Assembly (NCBI GenBank): GCA_014338405.1
Contig: JTDE01000300.1
Coordinates: 246,706-310,705 of the forward strand
Direction of reading: 5' to 3'
Length of the DNA stretch: 64,000 nucleotides
DNA from: Paragonimus skrjabini miyazakii
Lineage: Eukaryota; Platyhelminthes; Trematoda; Plagiorchiida; Troglotrematidae
The position numbers and the translations under genes are program-made. Shown here one piece after another: positions 1 through 10,981 of the stretch. Position 1 is the stretch's first letter, and every line of letters begins with the position of its first letter. The notes beneath the pieces were generated by a model. The model had not been told where the DNA came from and searched no databases. It was given only the letters and a program-made list of their open reading frames with translations.

Positions 1-3000
1 GAGAACTTTTGACCAGTTCCACAGATGTAAAATAATGCATTGTAAGCAGTGTTTAATGGATGAATCAGCTACTTTAGTAACCAAATGACTAAAAATATAG
101 TGAGATAACTACCGTATGAGGTAAACTTCTTGGTCCTATAAATCGACTACACAAATTTATTTATTAATTAAAAATAAGGTGATGGTTTTCATGTTGTTGT
201 AAACTTTGTGGAGTGAGTTAAACATGGTAATGAAAAAAACGCAAACAATGAACGCAAAACTTTGGAGTTCAGTTGAATGCAGGGAAGATTCTGTATGCTA
301 GTGTGCTTGTCCGAAGTTCGATTCCGGCATATTCAATATGGTTATTATTATTATCATCATTCATCATTCTAAATATTACTGTTGCACAGACTCATTTGTC
401 ACACATCGTGTTGTAGAGTGATTAATTTTGTGCGTTGAACAGTTTTGGTTTAAACTAATATAACCACTTACAAAAAATATCTTATAATTCAGATTCATAT
501 GATTTCACGTCCTATTTTACATTGCTAGTAATGTTAACTGAATATCAGTCAATGTCCACAGAGCACACGATGCTACAATCTTTGGTTATCAACGTTCTTG
601 CTTAGTCTATTATGCAGCCACATTGTGTGATTTTAGTTTCAAGATAAAATTCATCAGTGGTTTTATAATGGGCCCAGTTTGACTGACCTACTCATGATTT
701 TGACGACGGAACAAAGACATTCAAGCCTTTCTTTTCCCACCGGTGTTCACTAAAGTGAGGAACTCTTCTGAATCCTTTCTAAACTTGCTCAATTTCATCA
801 CAATAAAGAAACCTTCGGTAGGCCAAGTAGATATCTGAGACTGGCCGGTAAGCATGAACAAAACACTTCATTTGCGCTTCTTGATGCGCTGATTGCGCGA
901 TGGCTTGGTCGAACGTTTTACGAAGCATGTACCGGTATAAACTAGACAATAATAAGACTTGCGAATTTTTCATTCAACACAATATACGGGACACCCTCCA
1001 TAGTACTACCTTAGGGATTTTGGTGTATATGTTCAACTGATAATATTTGGAGCTAGAGCATACAGCGAAAGGACGGCAGGAGAATGTGTAAGTTCAAAGA
1101 AAAATATTTTTCTACATGTCAACACCCATGACACGCCTCAAACATTTGTATTTTTAAGCTGCCAGACAGAAGTACCATGCAACACAAGAAGACTCACAAG
1201 AAACTAAAGTCAACAAATGAAGGAACGCTATTTCACGCATTTGTTGACTATAACACGCTGGAAGTCTGTCACTAGCAAAGGTGTTTAGGACACTTCCGAG
1301 TAATTTCTTTGAATTTATCCGTTAAAATGCGCTTTGTCAGCCAAAGCAAAAAAACTGAATAGCAGTTAATCATAAAAGTAGCAAATTTAGAATATAAGTG
1401 GTTTATCAAGTAAAATTCAAAGCAACTAACGCAAAACTTGTCTAGTGACCAGTTGTCTGTATTATCAATCTCCCGTCACTTCCTGCAGAAAGCAAACAAG
1501 TCACGGATCAATCTAGCTTCCCCACGGTTCTGTTATTTATCCAAGGAGCATATCCATTGCAATCGATCCTGTTTTTACCAAAGCGTGCCCAAACGACAGC
1601 CAGTGGTCGCGGAACCACATTGAAGCGTTCAAATTTGCACGGTTCCTGATCACTTTAGCCACCAGACGTATAAATTTATACATCGTTTTCTTTATTGTCG
1701 CTGTTCGTTTGCTTTATTGGGGTGTGCATGTTGTACTTGTGTTTTAGATAGGAATATGTGAAACTATCTCTGCTCCCAGGTTCGAACCTCTAATTTGCAT
1801 TGCTGGATAAACTGTGAGAAAAAGTAGTTTTTAATCGCTCAGGACACACCAGACATGTTTGGGCTTTCTGGACTATCAGCCAATCAGCTTGGAGTTTTAA
1901 CCAAAGTCTAAACCGAAACGTTGTCATGTTTGGAATCCTGTTTATTCTGCCAGCATGATTCTTATGTGTTCTGTTGGCCAAAACAAACAAAATTATTGTT
2001 GCACCTCTTGATTAAAATGAGGGCATTCTACTGAATCTGCATTCATTCATTTACCCGATGGTTGTATCATACAGTCATTTTGGAACAACTGAGACCTAAT
2101 TAGTTCACTTAGGTATGTAACCAATTCATTTGTACATCTAACGCCTTGACTACGTGATTCAATTTTATATGTATACAACGATTATACTTACTAAACTTTT
2201 AGCTCACAGTGGAAAGATGGTAAATTTATGACAAATGATCATTTACATAAATAATTTAAGACAATCAAATGCTGATTCTATGTCAAGTGGTCTGATATTT
2301 TTCATCAACGCTTACCGAGTTAATTGATCAAGGTTTCATTTTTCGGAGCTTTCCAAGTAAAAAGTTTTGTTGCCTCAGACCAATTTGTTTTATTTTAATT
2401 GCTTCTGAAGCAAAGTTGTAATTGCCTCACGCGCTCTGCCTAATTTGACACATTTAAGCTAAAGCTAGCTTTTGGACCATGAACAAATTGAATGAGATGT
2501 GAGAACACAGTAGATGACACTTACGAAGTTTTTAATAAGTCGGAAGAGTTAGTTCAGGATTGATTTTAGCTCGAAACATACTCATGATATTTCGTTCATA
2601 TATCAAGTTAATGTTATCTCTTACCAGGCTAATTAGGTAAATTAATGGGCCCAGTGAAACGTATGCTTATTTTTATAGTGAAGCACACAGTTAATGGGAT
2701 ATAGTTTTTTCTCTTAACAACTCTTGGTTTCGTGTTACAGCATGCAATTTATAAGCTACTCGTAAACACTGATGTATCACAAAATGATTCAAACATTTAA
2801 TACTTTCTGCATGAAGTACATCTGAATCCCTTACACCAGCAGACTACTGGAGATTGCTTTGAGTTTACATAACGTCGAGTGTAAAGTTACTATCGGCATG
2901 ATTTTAGGAATACTAAATATCCAGCTTACATTACAACCAGTTCTTCAATACACTAATCTATCGAATAATACCTCCCTCATTTAAAAAAATTGTTGCGAAC

Positions 3001-3535
3001 TGGGAGCGTTTGGAAGCAAACATGTGGCAGACAGACTAGCGCGAATGTGCTATTGAGCAAATCAAGGTTTTTAGTTTATTCTTGTTATTGTTAAGTGATG
3101 TACATGGATCTCAACATATCGCGGAAGGAAATTACAATCCCCAGTTTACATCGGTCTGGGTTAATGGAACAATCATTTGTTCACGTACAGAGCTTTCGAT
3201 CCGAGTTCATCCAGAAGCAAATTTCGATGCAGTATCTTGAAGGACAAAGACATCAAACTAGTTCAACTGAGCTGTATACTGACCGACTGGACTGTATCAT
3301 ACAATTACGCTTTTGAAACAATAGCGTTCACGTGCTATGAACTTATCTGGTTGTTGGATCGGATAATGCGTTGCATCTGGTTAAGACCAGTAAACGCTTG
3401 CGTGGTTTCTGTCAAATTCAATAGACGGCACAGACCTGTCAGCCAAAGTGCCTTGTAAGTTGCGAAATTAAAGAGAATTAAGTATTTTGCTCACAAACTG
3501 AGGAACGGAATTTTATCCTCATTCACGAATGGATT
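1..3535. other. Non-coding, A+T-rich
   Basis: I see no convincing gene. The open frames are short and match nothing I recognise. At about 298-335 a stretch with a B-box-like GTTCGATTCC may be a scrap of the tRNA-derived SINE found elsewhere in the window, and about 1775-1830 is another weak candidate. Short ATT/ATC-rich runs lie at about 341-370. Two overlapping frames at 3095-3458 have no recognisable domain. Confidence 0.5.
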
Positions 3536-3552
3536 ATCATCATCATCATCAT
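3536..3552 (-). repeat. (ATC)n trinucleotide tail of the LINE
   Basis: A run of ATC units. On the minus strand it is a (GAT/TGA)n run lying just 3' of the LINE's C-terminal coding remnant. RTE-type LINEs typically end in short trinucleotide repeats rather than poly(A), so I take this as the 3' end of the element. That reading is inference. Confidence 0.6.
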
Positions 3553-4281
3553 AGCAGCCATAAGCCTGACCAAAAGATATTGTGGCTCGGGCCGCCGTTC
3601 ATCTCAACAGTGATCTGAAATATCCAAGAAGAAAACATTATTCAGAAGTTTGAGCACTGTTAAAAGAAGATTAAGCGGAAAAACTAGAAATGATACAGAT
3701 ACAGGTACGCCATTGACTGCGACACACCGTCATCTCGGATAGCGTCTCTAACCAGCGGTTCGAGTGATCACGGGGACCCCATCCAGGCTGACGACACCTA
3801 CTCACTCTGCTCAACGAAGCAGTCAAGGTCTTCATATTTCGTGACCACGTTGTTGCTTGACCTCAACGCGGTTTTACATAACTGTCGAGAGCCTCATTAT
3901 ATAGTGCCCGGCACGGTAAACGATCAGGTGACATACGGAGTACGTGACCCAACCATCGCAAGCTGTGTACCGTGATTAATTGACCAACTGATTACGCATC
4001 CCGAGCGTTCCGGAATACGCCCCGGCGAACGGCCATATTGCTCAAGCGTTCAATCCACTTAATGTGAGCCAATTGGCGGAGACAACGATGGTCAAACACA
4101 GCAAGCCTGTTGACAACTTTTTGTGAACAGACCACGCTTCCGAACCATAGGGTAAAATGGAACGCACACAGGCATTATATAACCTTCCTTTCAGCGACAA
4201 TCGGACGACTTTGCGACGCCATAGATGACGCAGTTTGGCAAAGACAACTCGTGCCTTTTCTATCCTTGCTGATATCTCATC

Positions 4282-4579
4282 NNNNNNNNNNNNNNNNNNN
4301 NNNNNNNNNNNNNNNNNNNNNNNNNNNNNNNNNNNNNNNNNNNNNNNNNNNNNNNNNNNNNNNNNNNNNNNNNNNNNNNNNNNNNNNNNNNNNNNNNNNN
4401 NNNNNNNNNNNNNNNNNNNNNNNNNNNNNNNNNNNNNNNNNNNNNNNNNNNNNNNNNNNNNNNNNNNNNNNNNNNNNNNNNNNNNNNNNNNNNNNNNNNN
4501 NNNNNNNNNNNNNNNNNNNNNNNNNNNNNNNNNNNNNNNNNNNNNNNNNNNNNNNNNNNNNNNNNNNNNNNNNNNNNNN
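4282..4579. other. Assembly gap (298 N)
   Basis: Unknown bases inside the LINE. The gap falls where RT motif C (YADD) and the sequence just after it are expected. Open frames that run across it are artefacts of reading N as coding. Confidence 1.
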
Positions 4580-4775
4580 CTCCAGAATGTTGTCCATGAC
4601 AAAATTGAACAGGAAGGAGAAAATCGCACACCCCTGACTAGCACCACTAGAATTGATGAACGCCCGAGACAGTTGTCCATAAACTCTCATCCTGCTTGCG
4701 GAATGAGCATACAGTGATCCCAATGAATTCACATATTTCTCTGGTACTTTTTTGCGGAGAAGGCGGCTCCAGAGG

Positions 4776-5145
4776 ACGTTACGTACAACTGAATCGGAAA
4801 CAGCCTTTATGTGCAAAAAGACTAAAACCGTCGGCTGCCCATAAGAGTGGCGATGTTCCAAGATCCGTCGCAAGGTAAAAGTTTGATCAATGTATCCTTG
4901 GCCGATTCGGAATCATGCCTATTCTTCGCATATCTAACTCTCTTTGGGCTTGGTGGGATAACGTTACGAGCAACTGAATCGAAAGTAGCCTTTAGGTCCA
5001 AAAAGGCCACGACTTTCGGCTGTCTGTAACAGTGCCGATGCTCTAAGATCAGTCGTAAGGTAAAATGTGATCAATACATCCCCGACCAAACCGGAATCCT
5101 TCCTGTTCTTCGCGCACTCGACTTTCTGTGAGCTTAGTGAGTCGG
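4776..5145 (-). repeat. 185-bp tandem duplication inside the LINE RT domain
   Basis: Two diverged copies with a period of 185 bp (about 4776-4960 and 4961-5145). Anchors are ACGTTACG at 4776 and 4961, CAACTGAATC shortly after each, and TTCTTCGC near the end of each. Each copy encodes the same part of the RT on the minus strand: the GFRFGRGCIDH block followed by motif A. The 4961-5145 copy keeps FLDLKATFDSV. The 4776-4960 copy reads FLHIKAVSDSV, with the first catalytic Asp replaced by His. Confidence 0.8.
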
Positions 5146-6229
5146 AGTAAAATGAGACTAGTGAGTAACCTGGTCGCAACAGACACCAAACTGATGCCTC
5201 TGTGGCTGTCACATAGACATTGGGCCCCTTTTCTGAAAACGGGAAGGAATGCTGATAGGCACCAATCACGAGGCACCTCTTCAGTCTCCCAGATCGTCTG
5301 GAGAAGTTTTGTCAGTCCTGATATAAGCCGCTCGCCACCATCCTTGAAAGGAGAAGGAGGGAAGAGGTCTGGATCAGGAGCCTTATTACGCTTCAATAAA
5401 TTGGACTCCAGAGCTACTTCTGCTTTCTGCGGAGGACCGTATGAAACGCAATAACTGAGCAATCGGGTCCCGTTGTCCACATGATCTGGTTCAGGCCAAC
5501 TGAACTGTTCTTCAATATGTTCAGTCCACCTGTCAAGTTGACTGGTGATAAGTGAGCCATCTTTTTCACATATGGTCTCACTTACACTGACTCGACAACC
5601 AGTACAACCACGGATTTGGGAAAAAAGCCTTCTGCCATTCCCAGATAAAAAACCTTTTTCCATCTCCTTAGATTGTTCGACCAAGTATTGCTCACGGTCT
5701 TTGCGCAAGCTTTTAGCCAGCTTGCATTCAAGTTTTCGACGGTCGTCATCATATTCAGAACTAGGTGGGATCGATCGACGCTTGCTTAATGGGGTTTATC
5801 GACGTGACGGAAATCCAGTTATGTCGAAGCTGAACAGCTCCTTCGGAACATACCTGTTAACAGCATGCTTTCGTAGCTTCGACGATTTGTTCCCAGCGTT
5901 TGTTATGTCCCTTATTCTAACTCGAACTGGGCAGCTTCCTCACCAACGCCTTCTCGTGAGCGTTCTTTTCACCCTGATCGCTCAAATGCCAGTTGTGCAC
6001 CTCGCATTTACGAGCGTATGTTCTCTGGGTAAATGACAAAACAAAACTGGCACGCACAACAGCATGGTCCGAGTCCAAGTGGCTGCTCCAATATGCACGA
6101 CAGCCTTTACCAAAGTGGCGCCACCTGTAACTGTCTGCTATATGATCCAACCGTGTCCACGGTTGGGAAGCACACGGAGGTCTCGAAGTAACACAGTGTT
6201 TCTTCCTGTGTTGAAATGCGGTGCTCGAA

Positions 6230-7974
6230 ATATATATATGAATACGGATATATATATGTGAATTGATTGATTATTTCTATATACAATTAGCCTGTACTGT
6301 ATTAATTTGTAAGCCCCTTGGTACTTCTCCTTGCAGTTTTGCAGTAATCTGGTTAGTTCTGTATTGCTAGGTGTTCTTAACCCTTCTACCTTTCTCGGCC
6401 TACCAAGCAACCGGTTGTTATTTTCTCTGTAACTAATGCTTCGCTGTTTTGTTTTATTGAACAACTGTCTTTCTTATTTCAAATTGAAATAAACCCCAAG
6501 CAGCGTTCAACTCTAGTCTTACTTTCATGACATATAGCAAACCAAATATGTCATTTTATTTGGCGATATAATACCCTCCGAAAACACCATTAATTCTCGA
6601 CACATCTTTTGCATCAATCAATTAATAACTAGATTGTATAACTGACTTTTATATTGATGTATGACTTGAAATTTGCAATAAATTACCTTCCGTCACAAGC
6701 GAGATTAAAGGAGAAATTGGTAACTGTGCTCTAAAAGTAACTACCGTATGTCACAACCTTGTGCTCATTATGTTAACCAGATAATACATTTTGTGACGTC
6801 AAAGATTCTTCCGTCTCTGCGCTCTGCCTTAATCTTACACATATCAGCTCATACATATGTGTGCTAATTTATGCAGGCTTTTGTACAAGAATACCTCACA
6901 TTCTCCTTAGACGTATCGTCCACTATTCCCCCTATACAGGTGAAATAACACATTCCGAGGCTGTTCGCTTAACTTTTTTAGCTGACGCAACTTCCGTGCT
7001 TAAACCAACTGATCAAGATGCACTGGCCATTTCCGTTATTCCACTGTTAATTCCTATTCAATACAACCCAATCCTCGGCTGTACCACTTTCACAGTTATC
7101 TGGTCGGAGCCGACCGCAAATGATTGGGTATCGTAGAGTTACATCACAGAGGCCAGACAACCATAGTGCTATACATACCCATAAAACTTTTGTTCGGCCA
7201 ATTTTCAGACTAATGGCTACGTCATCACATCAGGACGTTTGGTGACAGTCGAAATGTGGGCTATGTAATATGAGAACATCAGCAACTACTAGCTGGTTAT
7301 ACACTTAACAGGTAGACCAAGGGTGGACTGTTTTTTACTCAACTTTCCCAAATTGCGGTCTAGAGCCCAATTTCCCTTAAATTGTCGTCCCACATACGTA
7401 CATTATTCATCCGTAATTTTAGTATGCTCATTTTGGTAACCAGACTGTTGAAAGTAGTCACAATAAATGTTGGAGAACTGTTCGCCTAAGTTTACTCATG
7501 GACGAAGTCATTGTAATGCAGTTTCATAATTTTGTTATAAGACTTCCGTATAATTTATTTAGCGTACATTTTTGTTCTTGATGTCTAGAACGTGTGAACT
7601 GTTGAACTCTTTTGCTGAAAACCGACAATTCTGCTTGTCGCTGTGGTGTTGCAGTCATATTTTGACTTCCATCCAAAACTAAAAACCAACTCGAACCAGC
7701 TACCTAAAGAAAACGTATCTCAAACAAAACGTTGACCTCTATCGGTTAACTGTTTCAGGTAAACTAGGTTTTCTTTCGCGTACAATAAAGTGGGAAAATC
7801 GGCCCATCCAAATTGACCTTTATGATGCCATTTGCTCACAAAATGTACTAGTTTTGCTTTTAACTTCAAGTTTGTGTGTTTGTTTGACTGGGTGGATCGG
7901 AACTACCGGTGAGTAGTGGTGAACATCGGTTTTGTGTACGTTAAACTTCACTCAAATCTGGCTACGGTTGTCGC
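6230..7974. other. Non-coding, with two (AT)n blocks at the LINE edge
   Basis: Short TA runs at about 6230-6239 and 6248-6257 abut the truncated 5' end of the LINE. The rest is A+T-rich without recognisable genes. An open frame at 6861-7136 has no domain I can name. Confidence 0.5.
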
Positions 7975-8110
7975 AATTTTGTGATCTTTCTAGTCATCTC
8001 TTCCAAAAAACACTGCACTCCAGCTCCACTTTTGTTAGAGCTCATCAGTAGTTCATATGTCAACCACGGCCCTGGTATTGTGAATGATGTTCACGTAAAT
8101 AAAATCAGGA
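7975..8110 (-). mobile_element. tRNA-derived SINE, 3' part with broken hammerhead
   Basis: Minus-strand fragment of the SINE family described at 42595-42970. The first ribozyme core block survives (plus-strand CTCATCAG at 8041-8048, so CTGATGAG on the minus strand). The second block is changed: the GAAA is lost and the cleavage triplet reads GTG. The ribozyme should be inactive. Confidence 0.65.
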
Positions 8111-8300
8111 TCCTTACAACTTGCCAATAGGTAACACATCGGTCAACAGTTTTAATGTCCTTTGTGAGTTCATCGTGGAGAGAAGTCTTAGTCTTGGGAT
8201 CATAGACTGAGCTTAATTGGTCATTAGCGGTGTCTACTATCTAGAACGTCGGGCAACTCCAGGCTTAATGACAAATAAATGTGACTGAGGGTAATTTTAT

Positions 8301-8490
8301 GATTATCCGGTTGTCCTTAATGTGCAGCCAGTAGCGCAGTAATCAACACGGTTGCCTCCTGACTCTGTAATTGGTGTTCCAATCCTGGCAGTGGAAAGGA
8401 TATGCATTGTTGACGAGCTCTAACACAAGAAAAGCTCGAATACATTGTTTCTTTATAAAAAGGGCCGACTAGAAAATCACTGTTAATGAA
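8301..8490 (+). mobile_element. tRNA-derived SINE copy with degenerate hammerhead
   Basis: The tRNA-like head has an A-box-like stretch (TAGCGCAGTAATC, about 8331) and a B-box-like stretch (GGTGTTCCAATCC, about 8380), as expected for an internal RNA polymerase III promoter. The ribozyme remnant at 8401-8455 reads TTGACGAG in place of CTGATGAG and has lost GAAAC. The downstream SINE body aligns with the copies at 26.3 and 42.9 kb. Confidence 0.7.
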
Positions 8491-10489
8491 ATAGCTATGA
8501 TCGATTTACATAAAGTGGTTGTGTTGTAGTGATCTTCTTAGGGTCACTGTGAAAACTTTTCAGCCAAAAACAAAATGTGTATTCCTTTTCTAGTTATGTA
8601 GAATTTTCTAAGTGTTTCGCTCTCATTTTACCAATACGACCCTTAATAATCCTCGTTCATGAACATCTTCACCTGAAGTGGAATTATTGTACAGTTGTAG
8701 ACTGAACTATGGTAAGTTCACATAGGTTTACACAAACGCAAACGTCTCTTTTTGTTCGGCTGCATGAAATTATTGGTCACTGAATTATCAAGACAGAACC
8801 AGCCACATGATTTTTTTAACGGGTGAGAATTTTCTTACACTAGAAATCGCGTAACTTATGAAAGCCACAAGCACGTAACATAAGCAACCCATGACAATAG
8901 TTTATCGCAAATACTCTTACAAATATTGGTTAGACAAAGGAATATATGTTATTCTACAAGGCTTGCTGTCAAATAGTCTGGTCGTGAAAACGAATAATGA
9001 ATCTTTGTTATCTGCTATAGACCACACGATGAATGTCCATATTAAGTATTTGTTACGATGTTAATTTTTTGCACAATGGCATTAAATAACGTCGGCAAAA
9101 TTTCGCTTGTCCGATTGGGAGAGATTCGTGTCTTCGCTTCACTTTGCACACAGACTTAAACCGCCCTCGTTTGCAAATTTTATGCAGACGGTAACGTGTC
9201 AGTTTTATGCATTACTCCATCTGTCAAACTGTACAACTCCTGATAGGGACAACAAATGAATAGTAGTTTTTTGTTGCTATACAAGTTTGCTGGATATATA
9301 TGCTTCTTGATTGGTACACTTTGACCTTGAGGCCAGTTACAAGGTTGCGTTGGCATTGTTTTTACTAGCCTCAGTCACTTGGTTTACTCAACCTCAATTC
9401 GTTTTTTAAGGGGTTGTCATCTGATGTTCCACTTATTTCATTCTAGTAAGGTTTTCACTGAGTGGATTAATGGAAAACATTTGCGTTGGATCGGCACCCT
9501 TCATTATTTTGAAAGTGCTCTAGCATCTACTGAAATATTGTCGGATGATTGCGAAACATCCTTGCATAAACTAGAATCCATTTTCTAACAAGACCTATGA
9601 AACGTCCAACAACAAGTTGATCAATGTGCATCCGAGATTGATGATCTTTTAATTAAGAGATAGCTGAAATACTTGTACAGATCATATGACTTACCAAATA
9701 CAAATGAAAAAAACTGACTTTAACAAAGTATAATCCGTCTGTTAGAAATTCACTTTTAACGTCCAAAAGTAGCCATAACACATTGCACAAGAGTTTGAGC
9801 TAATCTGCAAAACAAATCGTTTACCAATATGGAAGATGAGACATTATACTGTCAATCTCTTCAAAAACTGTCCGTGCAAAGTGGACATTTCCAGTCTGTC
9901 GACTACTGGAAATGAAACAAGTGGTAAACGTGATCTCTAGTATAATCATCGAAGTGGTTTCATTTTTAGTGTAAAACCAAGGTTAATGAAAACTTGGACT
10001 TGAGGAAGTCAGCTGAGCGTTACGATTTTGATAAAGTGAATCAACTTAAATCGTGTTATAGTATACAATAAAAATGTCAGCACTGCCATAGATCTGTGTC
10101 GTTGATCGTGTGGCAGAATCCGTTTTGATGATTTGAGTTATGAAGTGAAACGTTTGGGAATCACTGCTATGAAACCTACAACAGGGAAACTACCTTTAAA
10201 AACTATCACATCTTCCAAGTTATAAGTCCCATCAGAACTAACGATTCAGTGAAATTGTACGCAGGACAGTTTAGTTGAAAAAAATCAACCACAGATCTTC
10301 ACCAAGTCGAAGGAGTCCACTTTGTAGTGCCAACGAATAAAAAGGATCTTCAGGAGCTCAGGTCAATTTAAATACCCCGCCAACACAATAGTCTGGAAAA
10401 TTATGATTGTTTTCCCTAAAAACCTACCCATCCAAGTAATACTTGCGTTTGGTTTAGTGTAAAAAATTTAGTTATGTGCAATTTTGAGG
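8491..10489. other. Non-coding
   Basis: A+T-rich sequence with many stops in all frames. The only open frame of note (9379-9588) shows no known motif. Confidence 0.5.
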
Positions 10490-10875
10490 GATTGTCAGGC
10501 AGGAAGCGCGAGCATTCCAGCTCTCGGCGGAATACCCAAACACAGGGGGAAGTGCGTTCAAAAACCCACCGCGAGCGGATGGGGAACGGCGTGGGCTACC
10601 GGATGAGTCATCGCTCGACCGGTTCGGACCAACGGGCGAGACGTGGCAGCCGAGATAGAATGAATGACCAAATTGATGGCGTGATTATTCCAACACTCTC
10701 AGGAATATATCGACACGGCTGTAGAGTGCGTTCAAAGCCCACAGGAGACAGACGGAGGACAGCACGAGCGATCGGACAGGCTATCGCTGAAGGAAATCGG
10801 ATCAACGGACGAAAAATAGCAGGCAGTAAACCCCCGGGTAGAAGTGCACACGACGTGCGAGCGGAAACCAGGGGG
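10490..10875 (+). repeat. G+C-rich tandem duplication, period about 174 bp
   Basis: A sharply G+C-richer block in A+T-rich flanks. AGTGCGTTCA recurs at 10551 and 10725, and ATTCCA with related flanks at 10514 and 10687, giving two diverged units of about 174 bp. An Arg-rich frame of 140 codons (10474-10896) and an opposing frame both read through it. This is better explained by base composition than by coding, and neither protein resembles a known family. Its place just before a possible LTR suggests an untranslated region of an LTR element. Confidence 0.6.
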
Positions 10876-10981
10876 TGTTGTGGACTGGAATTGTGATTCA
10901 AAATCGTGGGCGCTCGTGTGGCATGGTAACTAGCGAGTTGGACAATAAAGATTGTGCTTTATTGGACGCCTTTTCGCTACA
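10864..10981 (+). mobile_element. Possible polypurine tract plus short LTR
   Basis: A purine-rich stretch ending in AGGGGG (about 10864-10875) is followed by a segment of about 106 bp that begins TGTTGTGG and ends GCTACA, the TG...CA ends expected of an LTR. It holds an AATAAA signal (AATAAAGATTG, about 10945) followed by a T-rich stretch, as in an R region. No matching 5' LTR or primer-binding site is visible, so this is a suggestion only. A solo LTR or a miniature terminal-repeat element would also fit. Confidence 0.35.

Larger units (their letters stand above)
3536..6229 (-). mobile_element. RTE-like non-LTR retrotransposon, 5'-truncated and broken
   Basis: Minus-strand remnant of an endonuclease-reverse transcriptase LINE. 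In coding order: the end of the AP-like endonuclease (6229-5917; LDSDHAVVRASF carries the family's SDH motif), then the linker and RT fingers (5708-5049; NLLKRNKAPDPDL, VPRDWCLSAFLPVFRKGA and HRGISLVSVATRLLTSLI), then RT palm motifs A and B (5010-4600; FLDLKATFDSV, SSGASQGCAIFSFLFNFVMD). An assembly gap follows where the YADD motif should be. After it come the thumb (4281-4042; KLRHLWRRKVVRLSLKGRLY) and the C-terminal block around RWLGHVLRM (about 4010-3700), then a trinucleotide tail. Stops and frameshifts occur throughout, so it is dead. The 5' half of the endonuclease is missing. The clade (RTE rather than CR1) is inferred from the tail and the C-terminal block. Confidence 0.88.

Noticed and set aside
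298..335. tRNA gene suggested by GTTCGATTCC
   Set aside because: No cloverleaf can be formed around it. At most it is a SINE scrap.
4042..4873. Long open frames spanning the N block
   Set aside because: They exist only because N is read as open. The real content is LINE sequence on either side of the gap.
10474..10901. Arg-rich 140-codon frame and its opposing frame as genes
   Set aside because: Both strands are open at once in a G+C-rich duplicated repeat, with no domain or splice context. Repeat composition explains them.
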